Origin: Aldehydirespirator sp965204415
Lineage (GTDB): Bacteria; Actinomycetota; Acidimicrobiia; Acidimicrobiales; Aldehydirespiratoraceae
Length of the DNA stretch: 64,000 nucleotides
NCBI GenBank assembly: GCA_965204415.1
Contig: CBDBEL010000002.1
Location: 62,001-126,000 of the forward strand
Direction: 5' to 3'
The position numbers and the translations under genes are program-made. The notes below the pieces were generated by a model. That model was not told the origin of the DNA, searched no databases, and saw only the letters and a list, made by a program, of their open reading frames with translations. How positions within the stretch are numbered: the stretch's first letter is position 1; each line of letters starts with the position of its first letter. Shown piece by piece: positions 15,565 to 23,392 of this stretch.

Positions 15565-16386
15565 TCAGCGCCGGGCGGCGCGTTCCAGGAAGTCGAGCAG
15601 GACCCGGTTGAACTCTTCGGGCTGCTCGTAGTAGGGCGCGTGCGACGCCGCGTCGATCACGGCCAGCTCCGACCCGGTCAGCAGATCGTGGGCGGCCACC
15701 CCGGTCGCCAGCGGCACCGCCCGTTCCTGTCTCCCCCAGATCAGCTGGACCGGCGGTCCGTTCTCCAGCTCCGCCAGCCTCGGCCCGATGACGTCGTCGT
15801 CGATGTGGTCGGCGACATAGTCCGAGATCTGCCGGAAGGACTCCGCCGCGCCCGGGGAGTTGTTGATGAGGTACTCCTCGGTGAGCCACTCCTCGGTGAC
15901 CATGCCCTCATCGTGCAGCACCAGCCGCAGCTTGCGCTCGATGCCCTCCCGGGAGGCGTCTCTGAGCCGGCCGCGGGTGCCGGCTCGGCGCTCAGCGCCC
16001 CAGGGGATCATGCCGATGCTGCCGACGAGCACCAGCGCCCGTACCCGCTCCGGGCGCACGCAGGCGAGGGTGGCCACCGCGTGGCCGCCCAGGGATGTTC
16101 CGACCAGCACCGCGGTCCCGGCGCCGATCACGTCGAGGAAGCCGTCGAGGAAGCGGGCGTATCCGGGCACGGTGTAGTCCGGCCCGTCGCCCTTCTGGGC
16201 CAGTCCGTGGCCGGGCAGGTCCGGCGCGTGCACATGCCAGCCCGCCTCGGCGAGAGGGTCGACATTGCGCCGCCAGCGGTCGGCGCGGGCCCCGACGCCG
16301 TGGACCAGCACCAGATGGTCATCGCCCTCACCGGCAGCGAGCACGCGGGTGAGCACGCCGCCAGCCTCAACCGGATACTGGATCAC
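15565..16386 (-). CDS. Alpha/beta hydrolase
   Basis: A 273-residue serine hydrolase of the classic alpha/beta fold. The oxyanion-hole region is LVHGVGARADRW. The nucleophile Ser98 is in GTSLGG, the acid is likely the Asp of AVIDAASHAPYYEQPE, and the His in the same segment completes the triad. C-C bond hydrolases of meta-cleavage pathways (MhpC/BphD-like) look like this, so it may hydrolyse a ring-fission product. Simple esterase activity is equally possible. It is divergent from the next hydrolase gene. Confidence 0.88.
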   Translation of the reverse strand: MIQYPVEAGGVLTRVLAAGEGDDHLVLVHGVGARADRWRRNVDPLAEAGWHVHAPDLPGHGLAQKGDGPDYTVPGYARFLDGFLDVIGAGTAVLVGTSLGGHAVATLACVRPERVRALVLVGSIGMIPWGAERRAGTRGRLRDASREGIERKLRLVLHDEGMVTEEWLTEEYLINNSPGAAESFRQISDYVADHIDDDVIGPRLAELENGPPVQLIWGRQERAVPLATGVAAHDLLTGSELAVIDAASHAPYYEQPEEFNRVLLDFLERAARR

Positions 16387-16430
16387 GCCCTCGCCTTTCG
16401 GCCTCTTGTCGCCTGCGGAGTCCGGGCCGC

Positions 16431-16436
16431 TACTGT
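16431..16436 (+). promoter_or_regulatory. Minus-10-like hexamer TACTGT
   Basis: TACTGT lies nine bases before ATG 16446, with no ribosome-binding site in between, so a leaderless or near-leaderless transcript is likely. Confidence 0.35.
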
Positions 16437-16445
16437 ACGCCGCCT

Positions 16446-17285
16446 ATGTCGGCTGCCTTCCACACCAGGTTCATAAGGGCGGGCGGGTTCCGCACCCGCC
16501 TCATCGAGGCGGGGGAGCCGGGCCGGCCCGCAGTGGTGCTGGTCCATGACGGGGCCTACGGCACCGACGCCGCGCTGTGCTGGGACGGGGTGATTCCCGT
16601 ACTGGCCGGCGACTACCACGTGATCGCCCCCGACCTCATCGGCTGGGGCGGAACCGACAAGGTCTGCTACTTCGACCGGTCGCCGTACGACTACCGCCTC
16701 GAGCATCTGGCCTCGATCTGCGAGGTGCTCGGGCTCGACGAGCCGGTGTTCTTCGCCGGGAGTTCCTTCGGCGCCGAGATCGTGGCGCGGGGGACTGCGG
16801 AGCCCCGATGGGGATGGAATGTTAGGGCCGCGGTGGCCATCGCCGGCACCGGCGGGCGCCTCTACCGGGTGCCGGGCGGGATCGAGCGGCTGAGCGACTA
16901 CTCGCCCAGCCTGGAAGCCGCGGCCCGGCTCACCGCCATGCTGGTCAGCAGCGCCGACGGCATGGACGACCACTTCCAGCGCCGCTTCGACAACAGCATG
17001 ATCCCCGGCCACTGGGAGGCCCTCAGCGCGCTGCACGTCCGCAATCCGGCCGCCGGGCCCCGCACCAGCACCGACGACTGGCCCGAACCGCTGCGGCACT
17101 GCTCGACACCGATCCTGTGGGTGGAGGGCGCCGACGATCCGCTGCTCGAGCAGGGTTGGGCCGCCAACATGGCCGAGCTGGGCGATTCGTTCTCCTCGAC
17201 GGTGGTCCCCGGGGGCCACGAGCCCAACCTCGAGCACCCCGCCGAGGTAGGGCAACTGATCCGGGACTACTTCGCCGGCCACTGA
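16446..17285 (+). CDS. Alpha/beta hydrolase
   Basis: A 279-residue alpha/beta-fold hydrolase. The motif VLVHDGAYG stands where HGxG usually lies, an unusual Asp substitution. The nucleophile is Ser107 in GSSFG, the acid probably in VEGADDPLLEQ, and the His in VPGGHEPNLEHP. It is only moderately similar to the neighbouring hydrolase, so it is not a recent duplicate. It ends eight bases from the convergent heme-oxygenase-fold gene. The reaction is not predictable beyond ester, amide or C-C hydrolysis. Confidence 0.87.
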   Translation: MSAAFHTRFIRAGGFRTRLIEAGEPGRPAVVLVHDGAYGTDAALCWDGVIPVLAGDYHVIAPDLIGWGGTDKVCYFDRSPYDYRLEHLASICEVLGLDEPVFFAGSSFGAEIVARGTAEPRWGWNVRAAVAIAGTGGRLYRVPGGIERLSDYSPSLEAAARLTAMLVSSADGMDDHFQRRFDNSMIPGHWEALSALHVRNPAAGPRTSTDDWPEPLRHCSTPILWVEGADDPLLEQGWAANMAELGDSFSSTVVPGGHEPNLEHPAEVGQLIRDYFAGH

Positions 17286-17292
17286 CCGCGGT

Positions 17293-18030
17293 TCAGCGCC
17301 AGCGCTCGTAGGCGGGGTCCTCCAGGAAGAAGGCCCGGTGCATGCCGTCGAAGGCCAGCCACTGCAGGTCGATGCTGGTGACCACCGCGTCCAGCACCGA
17401 CTCCTGGGTGTAGGCGTCGTTGGCGTAGCGGGACACCACCACCGCGCCGATGTCGCCGTGACCCTCCTCGATCTCGGAGGCGTGCAATTCCCAGAACAGC
17501 AGGTCGGGAGCACCCTTCTTGAATCCGTAGTGGTCGATCAGCCCGTCGATGATGATGTCGTTGCGCCGGGCCGAGGCGCCCTCGATGAAGGCGATGCCGG
17601 CGATGGCACTGAGCCAGTCGCCCTTGTAGGCCAGGTGGTAGCGCCAGTGCACGAACGCCTTGCACTCCGGGATGGTCGGGTTGTTGTCGAGGTCGTCCTG
17701 GGTTAGTCCGAAGGCCTGGGCGTGCTCCAGGAACACGTTCAGGTGCCGCTCGGTGCCCGACTCGGTGCCGGCGCCCTCCTCCAGGATCACGTCCTCGAAC
17801 AGGTGGTGGAAGATCTCGGGATCCTCGGGACACTTGGCGAAGATGGCGCAGTCGGCCTGGGGCGAGGGCCGCGGGCCGATCTGGTAGAAGTTCCTGAGGA
17901 ATCCGGCGATGGCAGCCCGGGAGGCTCGGCCGGAGCGGATCTCCTCGACGAGCGGATGCTCCTTGATATGGCGGGCCTCGACGATCTCGTTGATCTCGTC
18001 AACCAGTTCCAGGGCGGTCCGGTTGGTCAT
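17293..18030 (-). CDS. TenA/PqqC-like heme-oxygenase-fold (HDO-type) protein
   Basis: A 245-residue all-helical protein of the TenA/THI-4/PqqC-like superfamily. This superfamily includes thiaminases, PqqC and the iron-containing oxidase/oxygenase (HDO) enzymes. Recognisable parts are the N-terminal IKEHPLVEEIRSG and FLRNFYQIGP, the central FEDVILEEGAG, HWRYHLAYKGDW and a C-terminal ELHASEIEEGHGDIG, which supply Glu/His residues suitable for a di-iron site. Its position opposite a Rieske oxygenase operon suggests an oxidative step on a small metabolite. Assignment as PqqC itself is unlikely because no pqq genes are present. Confidence 0.75.
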   Translation of the reverse strand: MTNRTALELVDEINEIVEARHIKEHPLVEEIRSGRASRAAIAGFLRNFYQIGPRPSPQADCAIFAKCPEDPEIFHHLFEDVILEEGAGTESGTERHLNVFLEHAQAFGLTQDDLDNNPTIPECKAFVHWRYHLAYKGDWLSAIAGIAFIEGASARRNDIIIDGLIDHYGFKKGAPDLLFWELHASEIEEGHGDIGAVVVSRYANDAYTQESVLDAVVTSIDLQWLAFDGMHRAFFLEDPAYERWR

Positions 18031-18075
18031 GGCACCCTCCGTTTCAGGGGCAGGTCTGGGGACTCCGCGGACAAT

Positions 18076-18088
18076 ACATCAGACGTAT
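18076..18088 (+). promoter_or_regulatory. Possible weak operator (ATCAGAC core)
   Basis: ACATCAGACGTAT lies between divergent genes and shares TCAGAC with operators A1-A3, flanked by ATAC and GTAT arms. The match is shorter than between A1 and A2, so it may be chance or a degenerate site. Confidence 0.25.
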
Positions 18089-18122
18089 AAGCCGGCGTTT
18101 GACGGACCCCCGGCCGGGTTCC

Positions 18123-18128
18123 TACCCT
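18123..18128 (+). promoter_or_regulatory. Minus-10-like hexamer TACCCT of a leaderless promoter
   Basis: TACCCT is followed by seven bases and GTG 18136. No ribosome-binding site precedes the start. Confidence 0.4.
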
Positions 18129-18135
18129 GCGGGGC

Positions 18136-19248
18136 GTGTTCGAGGTGGGTCCTACCGGTCTGATGGACCCCGAGGTGTACCGGTCCCCGGCGTTCTACGA
18201 GGCCGAGTTGGAGTGGGTGTTCGGCGGCAGCTGGATGTTCGTGGCTCACGAGCGGTGGTTGCCGGAGCCGGGGGACTTCGTGGCCGAGACGATCGGGTTG
18301 GAGCCGGTCGTGGTGGTGCGGGGATCCGACGGCGGCCTGCGGGCCTTCGCCAACGTGTGCCCGCATCGGGCGAGCCTGCTGGTCGAGGGGCGGGGCAACT
18401 GCGGACGGCGCCTGGTGTGCCCCTACCACGGCTGGACGTTCGAGCTCGACGGCCGGCTCACCGGGATCCCCCGCCGGAGCCTCTTCGCCACGCCGCTGGA
18501 CCCGTCCCGGCTGGGGCTCACCGAGCTGCGACTCGACACCTGGGAGGGGCTGGTCTTCGTCAACGTCAGCGGCGACGCGCCCGGACTGCTCGACTACCTC
18601 GAAGACATCCCCGAGCTGCTCGGAGGCCATGACATCGCCGGCATGGGGCTTGGCGCGTCGCTCGACGACCCGATCTCGGCCAACTGGAAGCTGGTGATGG
18701 ACAACGCCATCTGCGACTACCACCTGTCCATCGTCCACGAGGGCTCGATCGCCGCGCTGGTCGACCTCGACGGGCTCAGCGAGCAGGCCGGGGCCACCAC
18801 CGCGGTGGCTGCCGTCCCCTGGAGGGAGTCCGAGCTGCCGGCCGAGCCCCGCCCCGGTCTGGGGGGGAAGGCGGCCCAGGGTTCGCTGGGCTGCTACGTG
18901 TTCCCGAACCTGCACGTGATCGGCTTCCCCACCGGCGGGGCCACCATCATGTGGTGGACCCCGACCAGCCACACCACCACCCGGGCTCGGGTGCTGAGCC
19001 TCTCGCATGATGCCGACGCCGACGTGCGGGCCGGCACCGAGCTGCTGTCGAGGGTCCAGCACGAGGACTTCGACGTGTGCGAGAGGATGCAGCGGGGCGT
19101 GCAGTCGGCCCACTACCGGCCCGGGCCCCGCCACGACGCCGAACTGCGGGTGACCGTCTTCCAGCGCCGGCTGCTGGAGATGGTGGGCTCGGTGCTGGCG
19201 CCTGCCGAACCCGTCGGCGCCTCGGAGCTGACCGGGGTGGCGCGGTGA
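18136..19248 (+). CDS. Rieske [2Fe-2S] ring-hydroxylating oxygenase, alpha subunit
   Basis: A 370-residue oxygenase closely similar to the one at 11642. The Rieske ligands are Cys75 and His77 (CPHRA) and Cys95 and His98 (CPYHGW). The mononuclear iron site is in DNAICDYHLSIVH. The shared phrases NCGRRLVCPYHGWTFELDGR and FQRRL in both proteins indicate a within-cluster paralogue pair. It is followed with a GTGA overlap by a MaoC-family gene, an unusual pairing that may link hydroxylation to CoA-thioester hydration. The reductase is not encoded nearby. The start is fixed by the leaderless promoter. Confidence 0.92.
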   Translation: MFEVGPTGLMDPEVYRSPAFYEAELEWVFGGSWMFVAHERWLPEPGDFVAETIGLEPVVVVRGSDGGLRAFANVCPHRASLLVEGRGNCGRRLVCPYHGWTFELDGRLTGIPRRSLFATPLDPSRLGLTELRLDTWEGLVFVNVSGDAPGLLDYLEDIPELLGGHDIAGMGLGASLDDPISANWKLVMDNAICDYHLSIVHEGSIAALVDLDGLSEQAGATTAVAAVPWRESELPAEPRPGLGGKAAQGSLGCYVFPNLHVIGFPTGGATIMWWTPTSHTTTRARVLSLSHDADADVRAGTELLSRVQHEDFDVCERMQRGVQSAHYRPGPRHDAELRVTVFQRRLLEMVGSVLAPAEPVGASELTGVAR

Positions 19249-19769
19249 CCGTGAAGCCCGGCTGGGAGGGCCGCTACTTCGAGGACTTCGAGGTGGGCGA
19301 CGTCTACCGGCATCCGCTGGGCCGCACCATAAGCGAGGCGGACAACACGTGGTTCACACTGCTGACCTGCAACACCAACATGATGCACTTCAACCGTCAC
19401 TACGCCGAGGAGTCCGAGTTCGGGAAGCTGCTGGTCAACTCGGGGCTGACCCTGGCTCTGGTGCTGGGCCAGTCGGTGTCCGACGTGAGCCAGCAGGCTA
19501 TGGCCAACCTCGGCTTCGACGAGGTGCGCTTCACCCACCCCGTCTTCGTGGGCGACACGCTTTACGCCGAGAGCATCGTGCTGGCGGTGCGGGAGTCGGC
19601 GTCACGGCCCCACGCCGGCATCGTCAAGGTGCGCACGCGGGGCCTCAACCAGGACGGCGACGAGTGCCTCAGCTACGTCCGCAGCGCCCTCATCTACAAG
19701 CGCGGCCGCTCCCACGAAGCGGGGCTGTTCCCCGAAGCGGCCCGACCGCTCACCGTCGACGAGGACTGA
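19245..19769 (+). CDS. MaoC family (hot-dog) dehydratase
   Basis: A 174-residue MaoC-like hot-dog protein; this family contains (R)-specific enoyl-CoA hydratases and mesaconyl-CoA hydratases. It has the N-terminal GRYFEDFEVGDVYRHPLGRT, the hydratase-type segment NTNMMHFNRHYAEESEFGKLLVNSG (Asn/His pair in place of the usual Asp-x4-His), and FTHPVFVGDTL. GTG 19245 overlaps the oxygenase stop. Its last 76 bases overlap the 3' end of the convergent LLM gene. Confidence 0.88.
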   Translation: MTVKPGWEGRYFEDFEVGDVYRHPLGRTISEADNTWFTLLTCNTNMMHFNRHYAEESEFGKLLVNSGLTLALVLGQSVSDVSQQAMANLGFDEVRFTHPVFVGDTLYAESIVLAVRESASRPHAGIVKVRTRGLNQDGDECLSYVRSALIYKRGRSHEAGLFPEAARPLTVDED

Positions 19770-20794
19770 CCGAGAAGGGGCATGACGCCCTCGCATATCA
19801 GCCGGAGTTGGTTCATCCGGTCGCTCTCGCTGCGACCCACATAGAACATCCAGCGGTCCAATCCCTGCGACTCCAACTCCCGCAGCCGGCGGGCCACATC
19901 GGCGGGGGTGCCCCACAGCCCCGGCGCTCTGGCCAGCAGCCACTCGTACAACCCCAGTTCCCGGGCTCGGGCGATCAGCGCCTGCTCGCGGTTCTCGTCC
20001 TGGTATTCGGAGCCGAGGTTGTGGGTGTCCTCGTTGAACTGCACCAGCGCGGCCTTGAGGTGCTCGGGGATCTGCTTGCCCTCCAGCGACCCCATGGTCA
20101 GCCATTCGGTGCCGACGCCCATACCCCGGCTGAGGGCGTCCTCGACGCTGTCGCCGAAGACGATCTCGGAGTTCCACCACAGCTCCAGCTCGCCCGGGTC
20201 GCGGCCCGCCGCCTCGCAGCCCTGTTCGACCAGGCCCTTCACGTAGTCCACGTTGTGGGGCCCGAGGCCCATCGACAGCAGCATCCCGTCGGACACTTCG
20301 CACGCCATGCGCAGCACCTTGGGGCCCGAGACGGGAACGACCACCGGGATCTCCGCCGGGACCGGCAAGTCGGTCCACTGCATGCGGAATCTCCGGCCCT
20401 GGTATTCGGCCTCCTCGCCCCGCAGCAGTGCCTTGACGGCCACGATGTAGTCCCGCAACTGGGCCACCGTGGCCGGGCGCAGTCCCACGCCCCACAGGGC
20501 GCTGTCGCCGGTGCCGATGCCGCAGGCGACCCGGCCGGGGGCGATCTCCTCCAGCGACAGCAATGAGGCCGCGGTCACCGAGGGATCCCGCGACAGCGGG
20601 TTGGTGACCGAGGTCATGATCCGGGCCCGCGACGTGTGCTGGGCGCACAGCGCGGCCACCACGTACAGCTCGCGGACCAGGGCGGGCGAGTCGGGCAGGC
20701 CGATGACGTCCACCCCGGCGCCGTCGCACAGCCTCCACCACTCGGGCCCGTCGGAGACGGGGCCCTGCTGGAGGACGTTGAGGGCGATCTTCAC
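19694..20794 (-). CDS. LLM-class flavin-dependent oxidoreductase
   Basis: A 366-residue F420- or FMN-dependent barrel enzyme. The N-terminal MKIALNVLQQ and GVDVIGLPDSPALVRELYVVA, the IMTSVTNPLSRDPSVTAAS strand-helix and ACGIGTGDSALWGVG are typical of F420-dependent methylene-H4MPT-reductase-like LLM enzymes, so F420 is the more likely cofactor. The C-terminal 25 residues (after LLGQSSS) are encoded over the MaoC gene on the other strand and look like a run-on tail. It is followed on the same strand by no further gene; RidA and a second LLM lie upstream. Confidence 0.9.
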   Translation of the reverse strand: MKIALNVLQQGPVSDGPEWWRLCDGAGVDVIGLPDSPALVRELYVVAALCAQHTSRARIMTSVTNPLSRDPSVTAASLLSLEEIAPGRVACGIGTGDSALWGVGLRPATVAQLRDYIVAVKALLRGEEAEYQGRRFRMQWTDLPVPAEIPVVVPVSGPKVLRMACEVSDGMLLSMGLGPHNVDYVKGLVEQGCEAAGRDPGELELWWNSEIVFGDSVEDALSRGMGVGTEWLTMGSLEGKQIPEHLKAALVQFNEDTHNLGSEYQDENREQALIARARELGLYEWLLARAPGLWGTPADVARRLRELESQGLDRWMFYVGRSESDRMNQLRLICEGVMPLLGQSSSTVSGRAASGNSPASWERPRL

Positions 20795-20832
20795 GCTCGG
20801 CCGGTGACCGCTGGCGCCGCGGCTGTCGAGGG

Positions 20833-21282
20833 CTACTTCTTCGAGATCACGGCATCGGCGTCGATCTCGATCATGGCGTCGGGCCGGGCCAGCCCGTGGA
20901 CCACCACCAGCGTGCTGGCCGGATAGTGGTCCTTGTTGAAGAACTCGGCCCGGGCGTCGTGAATCTCGCCGAACTTCTCCTTGGTGAAGGGGGGCGTCAT
21001 GTAGACCCGCACCCGGACGATGTCGTCGATGGTGCCACCCAGCGGCTCCAGTGCCGACAGCAGGTTGCGGATCACTTGGCGGGTCTGTTCCTTGATGTCG
21101 CCCACGCCCACGACGACGTCGCTGTCGCCGTCGGTGGCGGTGCGGCCCGACAGGTACACGAACGTGAGGTCGCCGGCCTCCACCACGACGCCGCCGGAGT
21201 GGACGAGCTCGCCCACGTCGGAGGTCTCGAGCGCGCTCCAGCCGGCGCCGATGTTCGGGTTGATGATGGTCTTGTCCACCAT
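20833..21282 (-). CDS. RidA family protein
   Basis: A 149-residue RidA-family protein, slightly longer than usual. It begins MVDKTIINPNIGAGW; AAAGGAGAA precedes ATG 21282. The family signature is spread over VYLSGRTATDG, VRVRVYMTPPFTK and LVVVHGLARPDAMIEIDADAVI. It lies between two LLM oxygenase genes, the arrangement seen when RidA-type proteins process aminoacrylate- or carbamate-like products of flavin ring opening (as RutC does after RutA). That parallel is an inference from context only. Confidence 0.9.
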   Translation of the reverse strand: MVDKTIINPNIGAGWSALETSDVGELVHSGGVVVEAGDLTFVYLSGRTATDGDSDVVVGVGDIKEQTRQVIRNLLSALEPLGGTIDDIVRVRVYMTPPFTKEKFGEIHDARAEFFNKDHYPASTLVVVHGLARPDAMIEIDADAVISKK

Positions 21283-21340
21283 GTTTGATGTTCTCCTTTG
21301 CAGGGTTCGTCGGGATAGCCGGGGGCGGCTGCCCGGGGAC

Positions 21341-22387
21341 TCAGGCCGCTCGCAGAACGGGAACCACCTCGCGGTCGAGCAAGTCGATGGACTGTAGGGC
21401 GACCTCCGCGGGCATGCCCACCCAGTCGGTGCGGAAGATGAAATGGTCCACGCCGATCTCGTCGCGCCACGGAAGCAGCCTCTCCAGGCAGTCGTCGGGG
21501 GTGCCGACGATGAACCGGCCTTCGGACAGCTCGTCGAATCCGGCCCGGAAGTCATCGTCGCCGGGCAGGGCCTTGTGCTGTCCCCAGTCGGCATAGTGCC
21601 GGTACTTCTTGAGCAGGTAGGGCGCGGCCCGCTCCACGGCCAGGGCCCGGGTGGGGGCGCAGTAGATCTCCCGCATCGCCGGCATGGTCGTGGCCGGAGG
21701 CAGGCCTGCGTCCCGGCGGGTGGCCCGGAACAGGGCGGCCTGCTCGGCGATCGTGGAGGTGGTGGCATGAGGGTTGATCATCCAGGCATCGCCCATGCGG
21801 GCGGCCCTCTCCACCGCGGCGTGGGCGTTGGCCGCGATCCAGATCGGGGGTCGAGGCTTCTGGACGGGCTTGATGTTGAGCGTCACCGACTCCAGGCGGC
21901 ACCAATCGAGGTCGGAGTCGACGTTGTCGGTGGTCCAGAGTCGCTTGACCAGGTCGAGGTTGGACTCGAATCGTCTCACCTTGGACTTCGGATTCAGCCC
22001 GAAGCCCTGATACTCCACCTCGCGGTAGCCCAGACCCACCCCGAACGTGAGCCGCCCGCCGCACAGGACGTCGATCGATGCCCACGTCTCGGCCACATCC
22101 AGCGGGTTGTGGAGCGCGAGCAGCAGTATCCCGATCCCGACCTCCATGGATCCGCACTCGGCGGTGATGCGGCCCACGAACGGCACGCACTGCGGCATGG
22201 CCATGCCGTCAGGCAGGTAGTGCTGCCCGGCCCAGATCGAGTCCCAGCCGCGGTCGCGGACCGCTCTGACCATGCGGAGCTGGTCGTCCATCCCCGCCAC
22301 CAGGTCCGCGCCCACCGGATGCTGGTTGGTGAGGAACAGGCCGATCTTGACGTCGCCGGGAGGCGCCAAAGCCGCTCCTTCCGTCAT
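21341..22387 (-). CDS. LLM-class flavin-dependent monooxygenase
   Basis: A 348-residue LLM protein and the closest in style to the partial first gene. Features include KIGLFLTNQHPVGADL at the N-terminus, GWDSIWAGQHYLP, GIGILLLALHNPLDVAETWASIDVLCGGRLTFGVG, GYREVEYQGFG and PRPPIWIAANAHAAVERAARMGDAW. ATG 22387 is given; TTG 22369, which has AAGGAG seven bases before it, is an equally good start. Operator A3 lies just upstream in the divergent region shared with the PhyH gene. Confidence 0.92.
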   Translation of the reverse strand: MTEGAALAPPGDVKIGLFLTNQHPVGADLVAGMDDQLRMVRAVRDRGWDSIWAGQHYLPDGMAMPQCVPFVGRITAECGSMEVGIGILLLALHNPLDVAETWASIDVLCGGRLTFGVGLGYREVEYQGFGLNPKSKVRRFESNLDLVKRLWTTDNVDSDLDWCRLESVTLNIKPVQKPRPPIWIAANAHAAVERAARMGDAWMINPHATTSTIAEQAALFRATRRDAGLPPATTMPAMREIYCAPTRALAVERAAPYLLKKYRHYADWGQHKALPGDDDFRAGFDELSEGRFIVGTPDDCLERLLPWRDEIGVDHFIFRTDWVGMPAEVALQSIDLLDREVVPVLRAA

Positions 22388-22410
22388 CGCTTGCGCGGCC
22401 CGGTGAAGAA

Positions 22411-22426
22411 TAGTCAGACATTTGAC
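22411..22426 (+). promoter_or_regulatory. Predicted operator A3 (FadR-type)
   Basis: TAGTCAGACATTTGAC shares GTCAGACAyTT with operators A1 and A2 and adds GTCA...TGAC symmetry. It lies between the divergent LLM and PhyH genes, 24 bases from the LLM start. Confidence 0.5.
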
Positions 22427-22471
22427 GCGCGACTGGCGCGCGGCTCCGGTGACGCAATCGATTCCGCGGTC

Positions 22472-22477
22472 TAGCTT
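22472..22477 (+). promoter_or_regulatory. Minus-10-like hexamer TAGCTT
   Basis: TAGCTT is followed by GGAGTG and ATG 22484. The distance fits a leaderless transcript, although GGAG could also act as a short ribosome site. Confidence 0.4.
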
Positions 22478-22483
22478 GGAGTG

Positions 22484-23320
22484 ATGCTCGCCGCCACCGA
22501 TGTGGCCACGTTCCAGGCCGACGGGTTCGTCACCGTCGATTCGCTTATCGACACCGAACTGATCGATCCGCTGAAGGAGCGGTTCGAGCGGCTGTTCCGG
22601 GGCGACTTCGAGACCGGCACCGCCCCCGACGAGGTCAACTGGCAGGAGGGCAGCAGCGATCCGACTCTCGCACGCCAGATCTGCAACGGCTGGAAGGCCG
22701 ACCGGCTGATCGCTTCGGTGGTGCTCGACGCCCGGCTCGGCGAGGCCGTGGCCCGTCTGGCGGGCTGGCCCGGAGCCCGCATCGTCCAGGACAACGTGAT
22801 CTGGAAGCCGCCCGCCGCCCGCTCGCTGGGTTTCCATCGCGACAACGCCTACCTGGCCTGGTACACGCCCACGGAGATGTTCTCGTGCTGGATCGCGCTC
22901 GATGACACCACCGCGGCCGGCGGCACAATGGAGCTGGCCAGGGGGTCGCATCACTGGCCCACGGAAGCCGATGTGATGGGTCAGTTCCATGCCCCCGACG
23001 ACTACCGGGCCCCCGTGGCGGCGGCTGCTGAGAATCTGGGCGTCGAGCTGGACATCGCCGCGGTGGAAGTGGCCGCAGGCGGTGGGGCGTTCCACCACGG
23101 ATGGGCCTGGCACGGCTCGGGCCCCAACCGCAGCGGCCGTCACCGCCGGTCCCTGGTGCTGCACTGCGCCAGCAGCGAGGCCCGCTACAACCGGGCCGGC
23201 TTCGGTGAGGGCAACGGGCCGATCTACTCCCGCTACGCGAGGCTCACCGACGACGGGATGGATGAGAACCATTTCCCGATCCTGTGGCGGTCCGACGGCT
23301 ACCGGACCCCCGGGATCTAG
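22484..23320 (+). CDS. Phytanoyl-CoA dioxygenase (PhyH) family protein
   Basis: A 278-residue Fe(II)/2-oxoglutarate-dependent oxygenase of the PhyH family. The iron ligands are His118 and Asp120 (FHRDNAYLAWY) and a His in the FHHGWAWHGSGPN segment (residues 204-210). An Arg two turns later (RHRRS) would bind 2-oxoglutarate. The family hydroxylates unactivated C-H bonds, for example beside a carboxyl-CoA or in halogenated and N-containing metabolites. Its control by operator A3 ties it to the LLM-RidA-LLM block. ATG 22484 is chosen; the in-frame GTG 22481 is just upstream. Confidence 0.9.
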   Translation: MLAATDVATFQADGFVTVDSLIDTELIDPLKERFERLFRGDFETGTAPDEVNWQEGSSDPTLARQICNGWKADRLIASVVLDARLGEAVARLAGWPGARIVQDNVIWKPPAARSLGFHRDNAYLAWYTPTEMFSCWIALDDTTAAGGTMELARGSHHWPTEADVMGQFHAPDDYRAPVAAAAENLGVELDIAAVEVAAGGGAFHHGWAWHGSGPNRSGRHRRSLVLHCASSEARYNRAGFGEGNGPIYSRYARLTDDGMDENHFPILWRSDGYRTPGI

Positions 23321-23378
23321 CACAGCACGTAGCCCCGGATCAGTTGCTGGCGGTTGGTCCCGTGCGGGCCGGGGCCGT

Positions 23379-23384
23379 TAGCAT
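23379..23384 (+). promoter_or_regulatory. Minus-10 of a leaderless promoter for the redox cassette
   Basis: TAGCAT is followed by CGCCGCCT and GTG 23393. The string TAGCATCGCCGCC also precedes the regulator gene at 14558. It is the only clear promoter seen before the MauE-MauA-MauD-like cassette. Confidence 0.5.
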
Positions 23385-23392
23385 CGCCGCCT

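Noticed and set aside
20833..22387. A classical Rut pyrimidine operon
   Set aside because: Only LLM and RidA parts are present. No isochorismatase-like RutB, flavin reductase RutF or malonic semialdehyde reductase RutE is seen.
21341..23323. An extended N-terminus for the LLM gene reaching 23323
   Set aside because: The extension overlaps the PhyH gene on the other strand and is composition-driven. The LLM fold begins just after 22387.
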